DNA of 64,000 nt, from contig NZ_JACSZV010000003.1 of the NCBI RefSeq assembly GCF_014472415.1, forward strand, positions 1-64,000, written 5' to 3'. This document shows positions 16,701 to 25,240 of this stretch, in pieces. How positions within the stretch are numbered: the stretch's first letter is position 1; every line of letters starts with the position of its first letter. Position numbers and translations under genes: made by a program. The notes beneath the pieces are model-generated. The model saw nothing but the letters and a program-made list of their open reading frames with translations, was not told where the DNA came from and searched no databases. This DNA is from Pseudomonas sp. N40(2020). Its GTDB lineage: Bacteria; Pseudomonadota; Gammaproteobacteria; Pseudomonadales; Pseudomonadaceae.

Positions 16701-16845
16701 CGGCGTCCTTCATGATTCGGTAAACAAGACCCGAACAGTCGATTTCCTTCTTGCCGTTGTTATTTACATCCGTTTCGCCCTTGTGCGGACCGTACTCGTA
16801 GCCGCTGCGATATGGATTCAGATGCTCAAGTAGCCCAGTACTCAT
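13732..16845 (-). CDS. T6SS peptidoglycan-hydrolase effector: NlpC/P60, M23-like, EF-hand, GH19
   Basis: The protein has 1037 residues and no signal peptide. Residues 1-120: NlpC/P60 cysteine peptidase (catalytic Cys in IDCSGLVYR, QPGDIALW, His in HGHTGVIES). An Ala/Pro linker lies near 145-165. Residues ~170-610: M23-like fold with HGGIHI (usual HxGxD with Asp replaced by His), an LYMHL motif and VHVEIF; an SH3-like stretch lies inside (GTGLTLRAAPS). Around 690-735: two EF-hand-like loops (NSNADGFLDPND; DKFGNGDNKVTPEDF). Residues ~830-1030: GH19 chitinase/endolysin-type domain (HFFAQVRQEIG; EGWKYRGRGLKHLTGKANY). The start overlaps the Sel1 gene by ATGA. It lies in the vgrG operon and is predicted to cut both peptide and glycan bonds of a rival's wall. 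Confidence 0.8.
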   Translation of the reverse strand: MSTGLLEHLNPYRSGYEYGPHKGETDVNNNGKKEIDCSGLVYRIMKDAGYTIPYRTTSMLNTDREHFDEIPVASAQPGDIALWINFHGHTGVIESLSTTLTPGKFFGSQSAGPKTALYGPDSGYWPMPEKVLRPKAQFRGAQPAPAAAPAPAPAAAPTAPASLMNFQYPFRKADGTQFKDSEEVFKALESESSGNFLLGNHGFWHGGIHISHKTAPQCMRDEPIRCIGDGVVVAYRLNEDYLATAFETSSTTETLKYSNSFCLVRHDYKSPPNKEVTPNASNELTFYSLYMHLLPYKRYADDPEQPGTPKIKMVASGFKARSDINGAVGCVEYGSISAGTEIEILEEHPDHVHAKGKLIKGSVGGRTPGQDFWFAYKQNGIAYPRGDGSASWKAITAPERKKPDYWKGKVRAIVSGTGLTLRAAPSPQSHGALAGAAIRQVNSLGQNEDLVLCTNSVIEFDSGKVFSLKIGSKLYKMAECSFVLSTIGAATGLKSHSTPVPATFWACVEKPYVQVQGLVPAEFDKVVSMDAAIKAGDTIGFLGLNETLAGPEGGVSRNFQVHVEIFSADPKIEDFLKNKAAVKQGKQYLHLPANTALKSKPPLTEVVTISNESFVELGKAIPFKDAEEWYEVTIVDNAESKTGLLKKEGAKILSQHDWDKLGFRVVKESNSNADGFLDPNDMPEFFQLLYKDLDKFGNGDNKVTPEDFPIALRNIEFRDHWSKLIAYHPTEWKAKSDSAKWSRLDTLLEDSPSALKHEKERIDSLVFWEDSALQSNGLGDGVVWHFHPVAFISNKIGARGKIKITVEMLKKVFEGIKNSTEQDVLLEEVASQLNENCERYKLDTPLRLSHFFAQVRQEIGSKCAVVEDFTYGVEGLKGTFGYFRDNPSEATLYGYPGTTKYVSHSNQVAIANRAYGGRLGNDSIASGEGWKYRGRGLKHLTGKANYKAFKDYHKNFWGEEVDFVGEPDILHTKFKYSVRSGVYFWLKNNLFVEADKGDAEANVNAITAIINLGTDSYDKRRAHFKRIYHVEKIFDSI

Positions 16846-17885
16846 CGGAAGCTTCCTGCTTTAATACATTGAATTGAATGATTCGTGACGACGCCTTCGG
16901 TCGCCAAGCGTTCAACAGAGGGCTTGCTGGACTCAGGCTCTTTTTTTTGAGCTTCTTGATAACACGCCAATGCTCGTGGTCGATCCGATGGGACGACGGT
17001 GCCCGTTTCGTACACTTCACCCAGTCGAAGAAGTGCTTTGGTTGAGCCACGCTGCGCAGAACTTTCCAGCGTAGCTATTGATTTTTCTGGGTTGATACAC
17101 GGACGTTCATAGTCGTAATCACCCTCATCGCAATAGAACCTTGAGAGCGCCAAGCCTGCATCTGGAATGCTTGTTGATGCCTGAATAAAAAGATCCAGGA
17201 TCTTAGAATTCTCCAAGCGCGGCGCTTGCCCGGAAAGACTGATCCCGGCAGCAGAAACTGCAGCCTGGGCCGAACCTTTCCGGGCACCATCTAAATAGCT
17301 ATCCAATGCTGCGGCGTATAAATAGATACCTGATTCGGGAGACGCCTTGTTGACCAACCTGTCGAATATGACGCCTTTTTTGAGTTCCAGCTCACCGGGC
17401 GTTAGTTTCTCAGACTGAGTGATCTCTTCCATCACCGCATCGATTGCCCAGTCCTCCACTCGACTCAGAGCCCAGCAATCACTGTGTTTGAAGACGAAAA
17501 TCTTCAAAAAATGGCCCGCCTCATCACGGACGACTACTCTGTTAGGCTCTTTGATTTCAATAGTGAGAACAGATTCGGCAGCATTTTCCGGAAGCAATAC
17601 CTTCAACTCATCGGCGGCAATCACGCCTAAGCTCCGCTCGACAACCTTCGGTATTTTCCCATCAGCTGTTACGTGAACATATTTCACAGGAGACGCAATA
17701 AAGGCTTTCCGTATCTCTGGCCCAGATGAAAAGGCTTTGACGAATTCACCAAAATTGCTGCTTGGGCATTGGGCGGTGCTGGACGAAGAGGCAAAGGCAC
17801 CCGAAGTCATCCCCCAGCATAACAATGCAATGGAAAGCCTCTTCATCTGCCTTACGTACTTGTTTGTTGTCATCACGAAACTCAT
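16842..17885 (-). CDS. Exported Sel1-repeat protein in the vgrG-effector operon
   Basis: The protein has about 347 residues. The ATG at 17885 overlaps the vgrG stop by one base (TGATG); ATG 17846 (MKRLSIALLCWGMTSGAFA) would give a cleaner signal peptide, so the start is uncertain. The second half contains Sel1/TPR-like helices (SPESGIYLYAAALDSYLDGA, ALSRFYCDEG, KALLRLGEVYETGTV, PRALACYQEAQ). It is a paralogue of the C-terminal part of the protein at 6973-8340. Sel1-type periplasmic proteins are known as immunity proteins for some T6SS effectors. Here the gene lies between vgrG and the effector, so it could be a second immunity protein or an accessory factor. Confidence 0.7.
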   Translation of the reverse strand: MSFVMTTNKYVRQMKRLSIALLCWGMTSGAFASSSSTAQCPSSNFGEFVKAFSSGPEIRKAFIASPVKYVHVTADGKIPKVVERSLGVIAADELKVLLPENAAESVLTIEIKEPNRVVVRDEAGHFLKIFVFKHSDCWALSRVEDWAIDAVMEEITQSEKLTPGELELKKGVIFDRLVNKASPESGIYLYAAALDSYLDGARKGSAQAAVSAAGISLSGQAPRLENSKILDLFIQASTSIPDAGLALSRFYCDEGDYDYERPCINPEKSIATLESSAQRGSTKALLRLGEVYETGTVVPSDRPRALACYQEAQKKEPESSKPSVERLATEGVVTNHSIQCIKAGSFR

Positions 17886-19933
17886 CACTCAGAAAACACA
17901 AAAAAAGCCTTCGGCTTAACCTTCTCAGGCGGCGAATTTGCCAACGCCTGATCCATCAAACTCCCCGCCTTATCCTTATCCGCCGCCCCCGGCAGCACCG
18001 GCGGTTTAATGCCAATCCCTGTGCCGGAGCCAGCCGAGCCACCGGCATTAATCTTCACCACTGGCCCAACCACCGTCACGCCGCCAGCATCCAGCTTGAT
18101 AAAGCTCCCACCCCCAAGAATGGTCAGCTCCGTCCCCGCCTCGATAACAATCTTGTCCCCAGCCTTGAGGTGTATCTCTTTCCCCACGCTAGTCAGTTGC
18201 GCTGTCCCAAGCTTCACATGCTGGTTCTGCCCAACCGTGAGGTGATCGTCCAGCTTCGCTTCAATCTTGCGATCGGAAATCGTGGTGCGATGTTCTTCAG
18301 CCTTGAGCTCGGTGTAGGTGTTCTTCACCACCGTGTCATGACGTTCATTCCCGACCCGAATCTTCTGGTCGTGCTCAACGCTTTCATCCCAATCGCGCTG
18401 CGCATGAATGTAGATCTGCTCAGCGCCTTTCTTGTCTTCAATGCGCAGTTCGTTGTAGCCACCGCCACCCGGTGAGCTGAGTGTTTTGAACACGCTGCGA
18501 GTCTTGTTCGCCGGCAGTGCGTAGGGCACCGGGTTTTCCTTGTGGTACAGGCAGCCGGTCACCAGTGGTTGGTCGGGGTCGCCTTCGAGGAAGGTGACGA
18601 GGACTTCCATGCCGATGCGCGGGATGCTGATGGCACCGTAGCGGTCGCCGGCCCAGGAGCTGGAGACGCGCAGCCAGCAGCTGGTTTTGTCGTCGGCCAG
18701 GCCTTCGCGGTCCCAGTGGAATTGGACTTTGATGCGGCCGTATTGGTCGCAGTGGATTTCTTCGCCTTTGGGGCCGGTGACGTGGGCGGTCTGGCTGCCG
18801 AGGACGCGGGGTTTCGGGTGTTCGAGGGCCGGGCGGTAGAACACGTCCCACGGGGTGGCGAGGAAGGTGTTGCGGTAGCCCTGGTGGAAGTCGTCCTTGT
18901 TGTCGGTGGTGTCGCTGGTCACGCCTTCTTCGAGGACTTGCGGCTGTTTGCCTTCGTGGACGATTTCGGTGAGCAGCCAGAGGTCGTTCCACTCGCTGCG
19001 CGGGTGGTCGGACATGGCCATGAAGTGGCCGCTGACCAGTTTGGTCTGGTCGCCGCGACCTTCGGCCTGGCGGTAGTCGGCGCGGTGGCGTTCGAGGGCG
19101 CGTTGGCTGAGGAATTTGCCGCGCGCGCGGTCGATGAAGCGGCCCGGGTAGTCGTAGTCTTCGAGATCCGGTTCGGCGTCTTTGCTATCGAGAGCGCCTT
19201 CAGGTTTGTACGCCGCTTCCATTTGCAGGCGCGGCTTTTCGAAGTCGTAGTCGCGGCGCGTGGTGCGGCTGGTGCGGGTTTCCAGGCGCAGCTTGAAGCC
19301 TTTGATCACCGGTTCGTCGGCGACCATGCCGCTGCCTTGCACATACGCGGTCGGCTGGCCGAGGTCGGGGAACACGGTCTGGTCGTCGCCGAATACCAGC
19401 AGGTGGCCTTTGTCGCTGTGCTGGAAGTGGTAGTGAATGCCTTCTTCTTCGCACAGGCGCTGGACGAAGTGCAGGTCGGTTTCGTCGTACTGCACGCAGT
19501 AGTCGCGATCCGGGCACGGCTGGCTCAGCTGGAAGCTGTAGGCGTTGCCCTTGATGCCGTGTTCTTCGAGGATCAGCGCGATGATTTTCGGCGCCGACAT
19601 CTGCTGGTAGATGCGTTGGTTGGTGCGGTGATGCAGGTATTGCAGTTGCGGCACCAGCGACACTTTGTAGCGGGTCAGGCGTTTGCCGGCATCGCCTTGG
19701 GCTACGCGGTAGATCTGGCCGTGGATGCCTGAGCCTTGCGGGTCGAAGGCGAGAAAGGCCTGCTTGTGCAGGAGCTTTTCCAGGTCGAGATCGGGGTTTT
19801 CGCTGACCAGTTCGAGGTCGAAGCGATACGGCTGGCTGATGCCTTCGGTGCCGACAAACGACAGCACTTGCAGGTCGCCCACGTAGTCTTCGACCTTGAG
19901 GCTGAAGTGGGTTTCGTTAGCTGAGTTGAACAT
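17885..19933 (-). CDS. vgrG: VgrG spike protein
   Basis: The protein has 682 residues, the usual length of an unextended VgrG. It starts with the gp27-like region (FSLKVEDYVGDLQVLSFVGTEGISQPYRFDLELVSE) given here only as a landmark by its FxGxEGISxPYxF core, contains CVQYDETDLHFVQRLCEEEG, YDFEKPRL and the gp5 OB-fold region (DQYGRIKVQFHWDREG, SCWLRVSSSWAGDRYG, PRIGMEVLVTFLEGDPDQP). It ends in the beta-helix needle (LKAGDKIVIEAGTELTILGG) and a short tail. It forms the trimeric tip of the T6SS tube. It is separated by 28 bases from stk and probably belongs to the end of the tss operon. It carries effectors encoded just downstream. Confidence 0.95.
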   Translation of the reverse strand: MFNSANETHFSLKVEDYVGDLQVLSFVGTEGISQPYRFDLELVSENPDLDLEKLLHKQAFLAFDPQGSGIHGQIYRVAQGDAGKRLTRYKVSLVPQLQYLHHRTNQRIYQQMSAPKIIALILEEHGIKGNAYSFQLSQPCPDRDYCVQYDETDLHFVQRLCEEEGIHYHFQHSDKGHLLVFGDDQTVFPDLGQPTAYVQGSGMVADEPVIKGFKLRLETRTSRTTRRDYDFEKPRLQMEAAYKPEGALDSKDAEPDLEDYDYPGRFIDRARGKFLSQRALERHRADYRQAEGRGDQTKLVSGHFMAMSDHPRSEWNDLWLLTEIVHEGKQPQVLEEGVTSDTTDNKDDFHQGYRNTFLATPWDVFYRPALEHPKPRVLGSQTAHVTGPKGEEIHCDQYGRIKVQFHWDREGLADDKTSCWLRVSSSWAGDRYGAISIPRIGMEVLVTFLEGDPDQPLVTGCLYHKENPVPYALPANKTRSVFKTLSSPGGGGYNELRIEDKKGAEQIYIHAQRDWDESVEHDQKIRVGNERHDTVVKNTYTELKAEEHRTTISDRKIEAKLDDHLTVGQNQHVKLGTAQLTSVGKEIHLKAGDKIVIEAGTELTILGGGSFIKLDAGGVTVVGPVVKINAGGSAGSGTGIGIKPPVLPGAADKDKAGSLMDQALANSPPEKVKPKAFFVFSE

Positions 19934-19961
19934 CGTGTGCTCCCTGTTCGAATGTCATCCG

Positions 19962-20963
19962 TTACGCCCGAAGTCGCAGACGTTGTAGCCAGGACGAAGT
20001 GGCGCCCATGGCGTCACGCAGTTGGTCGGCAGTGATGGTGCGTGCTGCCGGATCAAAGCTCAGCGCGGTTTGCAGCGCTGGCCAACAGTGTTTCGGTAGG
20101 TTTTGCGGTGCTTGCAGTTCGCGCTCCAGGTGCTCGTCGCGGGCCTGGGTCGAGGGCAAGCGGCGGAACGGGTGTTTGCCGCTCGCCAGTTCATAGATCA
20201 CGCAGGCCACGCCGTACACGTCCGCGCTGGCCGACAATGGTTGGCCCTCAAGCAGTTCGGGGGCGGCGTAGCCCGGGGTCCAGGCGTTGAAACGCTCGCG
20301 GCTCAGGTGCGGCAGGCCGGGCAAGGTGCCCTCTTCTGCCTGGCCCAAACCGAAGTCGAAGAGGCGCAGGCCGTCTTCGCTGAGCATGACGTTGCTCGGT
20401 TTCATGTCACCGTGCAGCACGCCGCGACGGTGGGCATAAGCCAACGTGTCGAGCAGCGGCAGGACGATGTCGCGCAGTTCTTTCCACGGCAGGCCGAGGG
20501 GCCGCTCGCAGAGCAATTTGTCCAGGGTCAGGCCACGCATGTATTCCATGGTGATGAAGGCCCGCTGGCAGTCAGTGTCGACTTCAAAGGTGTGTGCGCG
20601 CACAACGTTGTCGTGGCGCAGGCGTCGGGTCAGGGCGAACTCGCTGTAGAGCAAGGCACTGGCGTCCGGCGATTCGGCAAATTCTTCGCTGAGGATTTTC
20701 AGCGCAATGTAAGGGTCGGGATCGCCGAACTGTTCGTGCAGCAGATCCCTTGCCCGGTAGACAGCACCCATGCCGCCCGCCCCGAGCAGACGCTCGAGGT
20801 GGTAGCGACCGGCGAGCACGTCCGGCAGCGCACCGATGCTGGCCTTGGTCGGGGCCAGCGCAGGCTCTGCGTTGTTGGACTTGGCGAAGGCGAAGTAGGT
20901 CAGGTTGTTGGCCTGTTCTTCGCTCATCAGCAAGTCATCGATTGGCGATTCGATATTGGTCAT
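19962..20963 (-). CDS. stk1: T6SS-associated serine/threonine protein kinase (Stk1-like)
   Basis: The protein has 333 residues. It has a kinase domain with glycine loop GAGGMGAV (61-68), Lys89 in ALKIL, catalytic loop HGDMKPSN (184-191, HGD in place of HRD), a DFG motif at 203-205 and APE in GYAAPELLEG. It has no membrane segment or extracellular domain, unlike PpkA of H1-type systems, so it resembles Stk1 of the H2 type. The start ATG 20963 overlaps the phosphatase gene by 4 bases. With Stp and the FHA protein it forms the phosphorylation switch that controls T6SS assembly. Confidence 0.9.
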   Translation of the reverse strand: MTNIESPIDDLLMSEEQANNLTYFAFAKSNNAEPALAPTKASIGALPDVLAGRYHLERLLGAGGMGAVYRARDLLHEQFGDPDPYIALKILSEEFAESPDASALLYSEFALTRRLRHDNVVRAHTFEVDTDCQRAFITMEYMRGLTLDKLLCERPLGLPWKELRDIVLPLLDTLAYAHRRGVLHGDMKPSNVMLSEDGLRLFDFGLGQAEEGTLPGLPHLSRERFNAWTPGYAAPELLEGQPLSASADVYGVACVIYELASGKHPFRRLPSTQARDEHLERELQAPQNLPKHCWPALQTALSFDPAARTITADQLRDAMGATSSWLQRLRLRA

Positions 20964-21688
20964 TGGCGGATCACCACGGCAGTCAGGTTGTCGCGAGCGG
21001 AGCCCCGCAGGGCGCCGTCGAACAAGCGTTCCAGCGCCACGTGTGGCGCGCTGAGGCTGAGGGCGTTGCCGAGGGCATCGCTGCTCAGGCCTTGGTACAA
21101 ACCATCGCTGCACAGCAAAAACGCATCGCCCGGATACACCTCAAGTTCCAGTACATCCAGGGTCAGTGTTTCGGCCGCGCCAACAGCTCGGGTCAATGCC
21201 TGAGCCGCCGGATGCGCTGCCGCCTGTTCGACGCTCATTTGCTGTTCGTCGATCAATTGCTGTTGCAGCGAGTGGTCTTTGGACAGCTGATACAGACGCT
21301 GCCCGCGCCACATGTAGCAACGGCTGTCGCCGGCCCAGATGCAGGCCGCGCGATTGCCTTCCACCAGCAGCGCCACGACGGTGCTGCCCATGATGCTGTC
21401 GTGACGGCCGGCAGTGACGGTCAACTCCTGCCCCAAACGCCGGTTCAGCCAGTGCAGGCACTGGCGGATGGCTTTGAGGCGTTCGTCGAAGTCTTCGTGT
21501 TGCGGCAACTCAGCCAGGCTGGCGACGATCAACTGGCTGGCGATGTCGCCACCCTGATGACCGCCCATGCCGTCCGCGACCACCCACAGCCCCTGCTGTG
21601 GCGAGTCGAGGAAGGCATCTTCGTTGCGCGCCCGCACCTTGCCCGGGTCGGTACGCGCCGCGCTGCGCCAGGTACTGGCCACGAGCAT
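20960..21688 (-). CDS. stp1: PP2C-type protein phosphatase (Stp1-like)
   Basis: The protein has 242 residues. The metal-binding motifs of PPM/PP2C phosphatases are present: RARNEDAFLDS near the start, WVVADGMGGHQGGDIAS, LLCSDGLYQGLS, and a closing RDNLTAVVI. It reverses phosphorylation by the adjacent kinase. The start at 21688 overlaps the tssM stop (TGATG), and the stop overlaps the kinase start, so the three genes are translationally coupled. Confidence 0.9.
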   Translation of the reverse strand: MLVASTWRSAARTDPGKVRARNEDAFLDSPQQGLWVVADGMGGHQGGDIASQLIVASLAELPQHEDFDERLKAIRQCLHWLNRRLGQELTVTAGRHDSIMGSTVVALLVEGNRAACIWAGDSRCYMWRGQRLYQLSKDHSLQQQLIDEQQMSVEQAAAHPAAQALTRAVGAAETLTLDVLELEVYPGDAFLLCSDGLYQGLSSDALGNALSLSAPHVALERLFDGALRGSARDNLTAVVIRQ

Positions 21689-24600
21689 CAGAGCTGCACC
21701 GGCATACGGAAGGTGCGCAGTACGCCCATGTCGAACGGGTTCGGCGTGCGTTGGCTGGTCAGCAGGTAGTTGGCGCGCAGGCCACCCACGTCGGCTTTCA
21801 GCACCAGCACGTCGCGACCGGTCAGGTACTCGGTCTGCATCAGGTCGAACAGACGGAACAGCGACCATGGGCCGGAGTTCTTCTCGATACCGATCGGACG
21901 CCCGGCCATTTTGTCCATCACCAGACTGGTGCGGCCGTCTTCAGCATCGGTCGGCCACTTGAACGACATTGGCAGGATCGGGCCGTGACGGTATTCCATG
22001 GTCTTGTCGCCGAACTTGAATTCGGAACGGCTGACCGCCGGATCGAGGGTGTACGGCTCAAGCTTGAACTGCACGGTCGGCTCGGCCGGGTTGATCGAGA
22101 AGAAGCTCTGACGAATTGTCAGCGCAGCGGCCATCTGATCGAGGTAGACCTTCGACACCGGCAGGCTGTGACCGTCGACGCTGCGCATCCGGTAGTTGCC
22201 CGGATCACCGCTGACGAACGGACGCATGTAGCTGTCGAAGAAGCGGTCGACGGTGCCCTGAGCCCGGAAGAACTCGCGGAAGTCGCTGATCGCCACGTCG
22301 CTGGTGCTGCTGGCGCTGAACGGATAACGCTTGCTGATGGTTTTGCCATACACGCTGTACAGCTCGTTCTGATAACGACCGTTCAGGTATTGGTAAGCAT
22401 CGTTGAGTACCAGACGCCAGGAATCTTCAGCCAGCACGTTGAACCACACGCTCAGCGGACGCGGCAAGCGACCCGAGGCGGCACGCAGGTTAGTCAGCGC
22501 ATCACGCTGGCCGCTCATGCGGGTTTTCGCCAGTTCGAACGCGGCTTGTTCCGGCGTACTGGAACGGGCCAGACCGGACAGTTGCAGTTGCAGGTCGTTG
22601 AGCGCGCTGAGAGCCGGGGTCAGGTCAGCGGCCGGGCCGTTGTTGTCATCGAGCAAACGATGCAGCGGTTCGAAGCGACGTTGCAGGGACTTCTTGGCGG
22701 TGTCCGGCAGGTTTTTCGCGACGTTCAGGGCCGAAGCCTTGTCCGCCACGGCCGAGGCCAGTTTGCCGACTTTGCCAATCTTGCCCTTCTGGCCGGCCAG
22801 CGCATCAGCGGCATCACCGGCTTCATCCACCGGATCGGCGGCTGCTTCGAAGCGGGTGTTTTCGCGGACTTCAGTCAGCAATGCCAGTACCGGCGAGTTG
22901 GCCGAAGTCAGGCCCGCCAATTGCTCGGCGCCTTCACCGGCGTCGCTGATCGGCGGCAAAGCCACCTGGCCAACGGCCTCGCTCCAGTAGTTGGCGTAGT
23001 CGCGGAAGTACAGTTGCTCCAGCTCGACCATCAGGCGACGCAAGTCCATGTCGCTGATGCCGACGCCTTCGCCCAGCACCCAGTTGTCACGCAGGATGTC
23101 GGTGACCAGCGCCGAACCCTGCACCGAGAAGTACTGCTGATAACCCTGTTGGGTGTAGAAACCCGGGATCACGTACTCGGTGCCGATAAACAACGAGCCC
23201 TGTGGGCCGAGGTGTTGGCTGAAGCGGTATTCCGGCAGGTTGCGCGCCTGCTCGCGGAGCATGCGATAGACCACGGTCGCCAGTGATTCGGCGCGCAGAA
23301 CCTGACGTGCCTGCGTCACCAACTGATCGTTCAGCGGGTAGATAAACGGCTGCTTCAGCAGGCGTTCGAGGTGGGTGTTCAGACCGTTCTGCACCGCGGT
23401 GTTGCCGGTGTAGCGCTGCGACCAGTCAGTGGCGACCCAGTCCTTGAGCCATGCGGCGTCGCGACGATCTTTCATGTTCAACATCAGGTACGCACGCAGG
23501 CTGTTGAGCAGCTTTTCGCGGTCCTTCATGTTGGCGCGGATCTGCCCTTCGAGCATCGTCGCAACCCGTGGCAGCAGTTGCGTTTCAAGCTCGCGCTCGT
23601 AAGCCACTTTGACCACTGGATTGACGTCTTCGCCCTGATACAAACCACCACGTTCGTGGTACGAAACGTCGCCCTTTTTCGGGAACGCCTGCGTCGCCGC
23701 GTAGCTGGTGTCGAGGATTTTCAGCGCGCCCATCGCGTCATCACGCGGGGACAGCGCCGTGCGTTGCTGAGTCCAGTTCTGCGCCAGTGTCCGCAGGTTT
23801 TCCAGACGCTCGTAGTTGGCCGAGAAACCGCCCGCCCAAAGCATGCCAAACAGCGCCAGTGCCGCCAGTGCGCCGACGTACAGCGCGCGCTGGCCCCAAT
23901 GAATGCGGCTGCGTTCGCGCTTGTCCAGACCCGCGAGATCGGACTCGGGGAAAATCACCTGACTGAACAGATGATGGATGAAGCGCGAACGACCGCTGCG
24001 CAGCGTTGGCAGCACACCGGCATTCATGCCGAGGCTGGCACCGATGCCGGCGGTGGTTGCGTCCATCTCTTGCGTCAGGTGCGGTGCGCTGGTCAGGTAG
24101 AAACCACGCAATTGCGTGGCACGCTGATAACGGTTGCCGGTGAACGCCATGTCGACGAACAGGCACAGGCGCTCGCCGATCTGCCCCAGTTGATGCGGGA
24201 AGTCGAGGATGCGGCCACGGCGCTGGGTATCGCGCTCGGAGTGCATGCGCATGATCACCTGGCTGTTGAGGCGACGCAGCAGTTCTTCGAACTCGTTGCG
24301 CAGCACAGCCACGTCGGTGCCCTGCTGATCCTTGCGGAAACTGGTGCCCAGCACCTGATCGCTTTCTTCGCGGGTCAGTTGATCGAAGAACTCGTCGAAG
24401 CCCAGCAGCTTGTCAGCCTTGCTCAGCACCAGATAGACCGGTACGTCGACGTGCAGCTTCTGATAGACATCTTGCAGACGGCCGCGTACCTGGCGCGCCA
24501 GGGTGTCGATGTCCTGCTCGCTGCCACCGGTGAGGGTTTCCACCGGAATGGTCACCAGCACGCCGTTCAACGGACGGCCGCGACGACGCTTGCGCAGCAG

Positions 24601-25227
24601 CTCCAGCAAGGTGCGCCAGGCGCTGCCGTCGACTTCGGCGTCCGGCTGGGTGGTGTAGCGCCCGGCGGTGTCGATCAGTACACCATGGTCGGCAAAGTAC
24701 CAGTCGCAATGACGGGTGCCGAGGGTGTCGCGGGTCAGCTTGCGGTCGATCTTGTTGATCGGGAATTCCAGACCGGAAAAGTCCAGCAGGCTGGTCTTGC
24801 CCGAGGCCTGTGGGCCGATCAGCAGATACCACGGCAAGTCACTGCGCCAGCGCTCGCTGCGGCCGCGATACAGGCTCGAAGTCTTCAGGGTTTTCAGCGC
24901 GTCTTTGAAGCGCGCCTTCAACTCTTTCTGCTCGTCGTCGATCAGCTCTTCACGGCGGATACGATCCTGGCCGTCTTCGGTGGCTTCGACTTCTTTCTTG
25001 CGTACACCGGCGCGCCAGCTGACGAAGACCATGGTCAGGCCCCAGATCAGGAACAGCACGCTGATGGTCAGCAGGCGCGAGGTCGCGCTCTCCCAGAACT
25101 TGTAGTCATCTACCGCCAACAATGGACCTGCGAACCACACCAGCAGCGCCACGAACAGCACCAGCAGCAGGGTCCAGACCCAGGTCTGGCGCAGGAAGGC
25201 GCCGACTTTCTTGAAAAACTTTTTCAT
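21688..25227 (-). CDS. tssM: T6SS inner-membrane protein TssM (IcmF)
   Basis: The protein has 1179 residues. It has two N-terminal membrane helices (about 15-37 and 51-71), a cytoplasmic P-loop domain with Walker A GPQASGKT at 138-145, a third membrane helix (LYVGALAALALFGMLWAGG) and a long periplasmic C-terminal part. TssM spans the inner membrane and joins TssL to the lipoprotein TssJ. The intact Walker motif suggests nucleotide binding is kept. ATG 25227 was chosen because MKKFFKKVG directly precedes the first membrane helix. It lies 13 bases after tssL. Confidence 0.95.
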   Translation of the reverse strand: MKKFFKKVGAFLRQTWVWTLLLVLFVALLVWFAGPLLAVDDYKFWESATSRLLTISVLFLIWGLTMVFVSWRAGVRKKEVEATEDGQDRIRREELIDDEQKELKARFKDALKTLKTSSLYRGRSERWRSDLPWYLLIGPQASGKTSLLDFSGLEFPINKIDRKLTRDTLGTRHCDWYFADHGVLIDTAGRYTTQPDAEVDGSAWRTLLELLRKRRRGRPLNGVLVTIPVETLTGGSEQDIDTLARQVRGRLQDVYQKLHVDVPVYLVLSKADKLLGFDEFFDQLTREESDQVLGTSFRKDQQGTDVAVLRNEFEELLRRLNSQVIMRMHSERDTQRRGRILDFPHQLGQIGERLCLFVDMAFTGNRYQRATQLRGFYLTSAPHLTQEMDATTAGIGASLGMNAGVLPTLRSGRSRFIHHLFSQVIFPESDLAGLDKRERSRIHWGQRALYVGALAALALFGMLWAGGFSANYERLENLRTLAQNWTQQRTALSPRDDAMGALKILDTSYAATQAFPKKGDVSYHERGGLYQGEDVNPVVKVAYERELETQLLPRVATMLEGQIRANMKDREKLLNSLRAYLMLNMKDRRDAAWLKDWVATDWSQRYTGNTAVQNGLNTHLERLLKQPFIYPLNDQLVTQARQVLRAESLATVVYRMLREQARNLPEYRFSQHLGPQGSLFIGTEYVIPGFYTQQGYQQYFSVQGSALVTDILRDNWVLGEGVGISDMDLRRLMVELEQLYFRDYANYWSEAVGQVALPPISDAGEGAEQLAGLTSANSPVLALLTEVRENTRFEAAADPVDEAGDAADALAGQKGKIGKVGKLASAVADKASALNVAKNLPDTAKKSLQRRFEPLHRLLDDNNGPAADLTPALSALNDLQLQLSGLARSSTPEQAAFELAKTRMSGQRDALTNLRAASGRLPRPLSVWFNVLAEDSWRLVLNDAYQYLNGRYQNELYSVYGKTISKRYPFSASSTSDVAISDFREFFRAQGTVDRFFDSYMRPFVSGDPGNYRMRSVDGHSLPVSKVYLDQMAAALTIRQSFFSINPAEPTVQFKLEPYTLDPAVSRSEFKFGDKTMEYRHGPILPMSFKWPTDAEDGRTSLVMDKMAGRPIGIEKNSGPWSLFRLFDLMQTEYLTGRDVLVLKADVGGLRANYLLTSQRTPNPFDMGVLRTFRMPVQL

Positions 25228-25240
25228 CACACGTCCCTGT

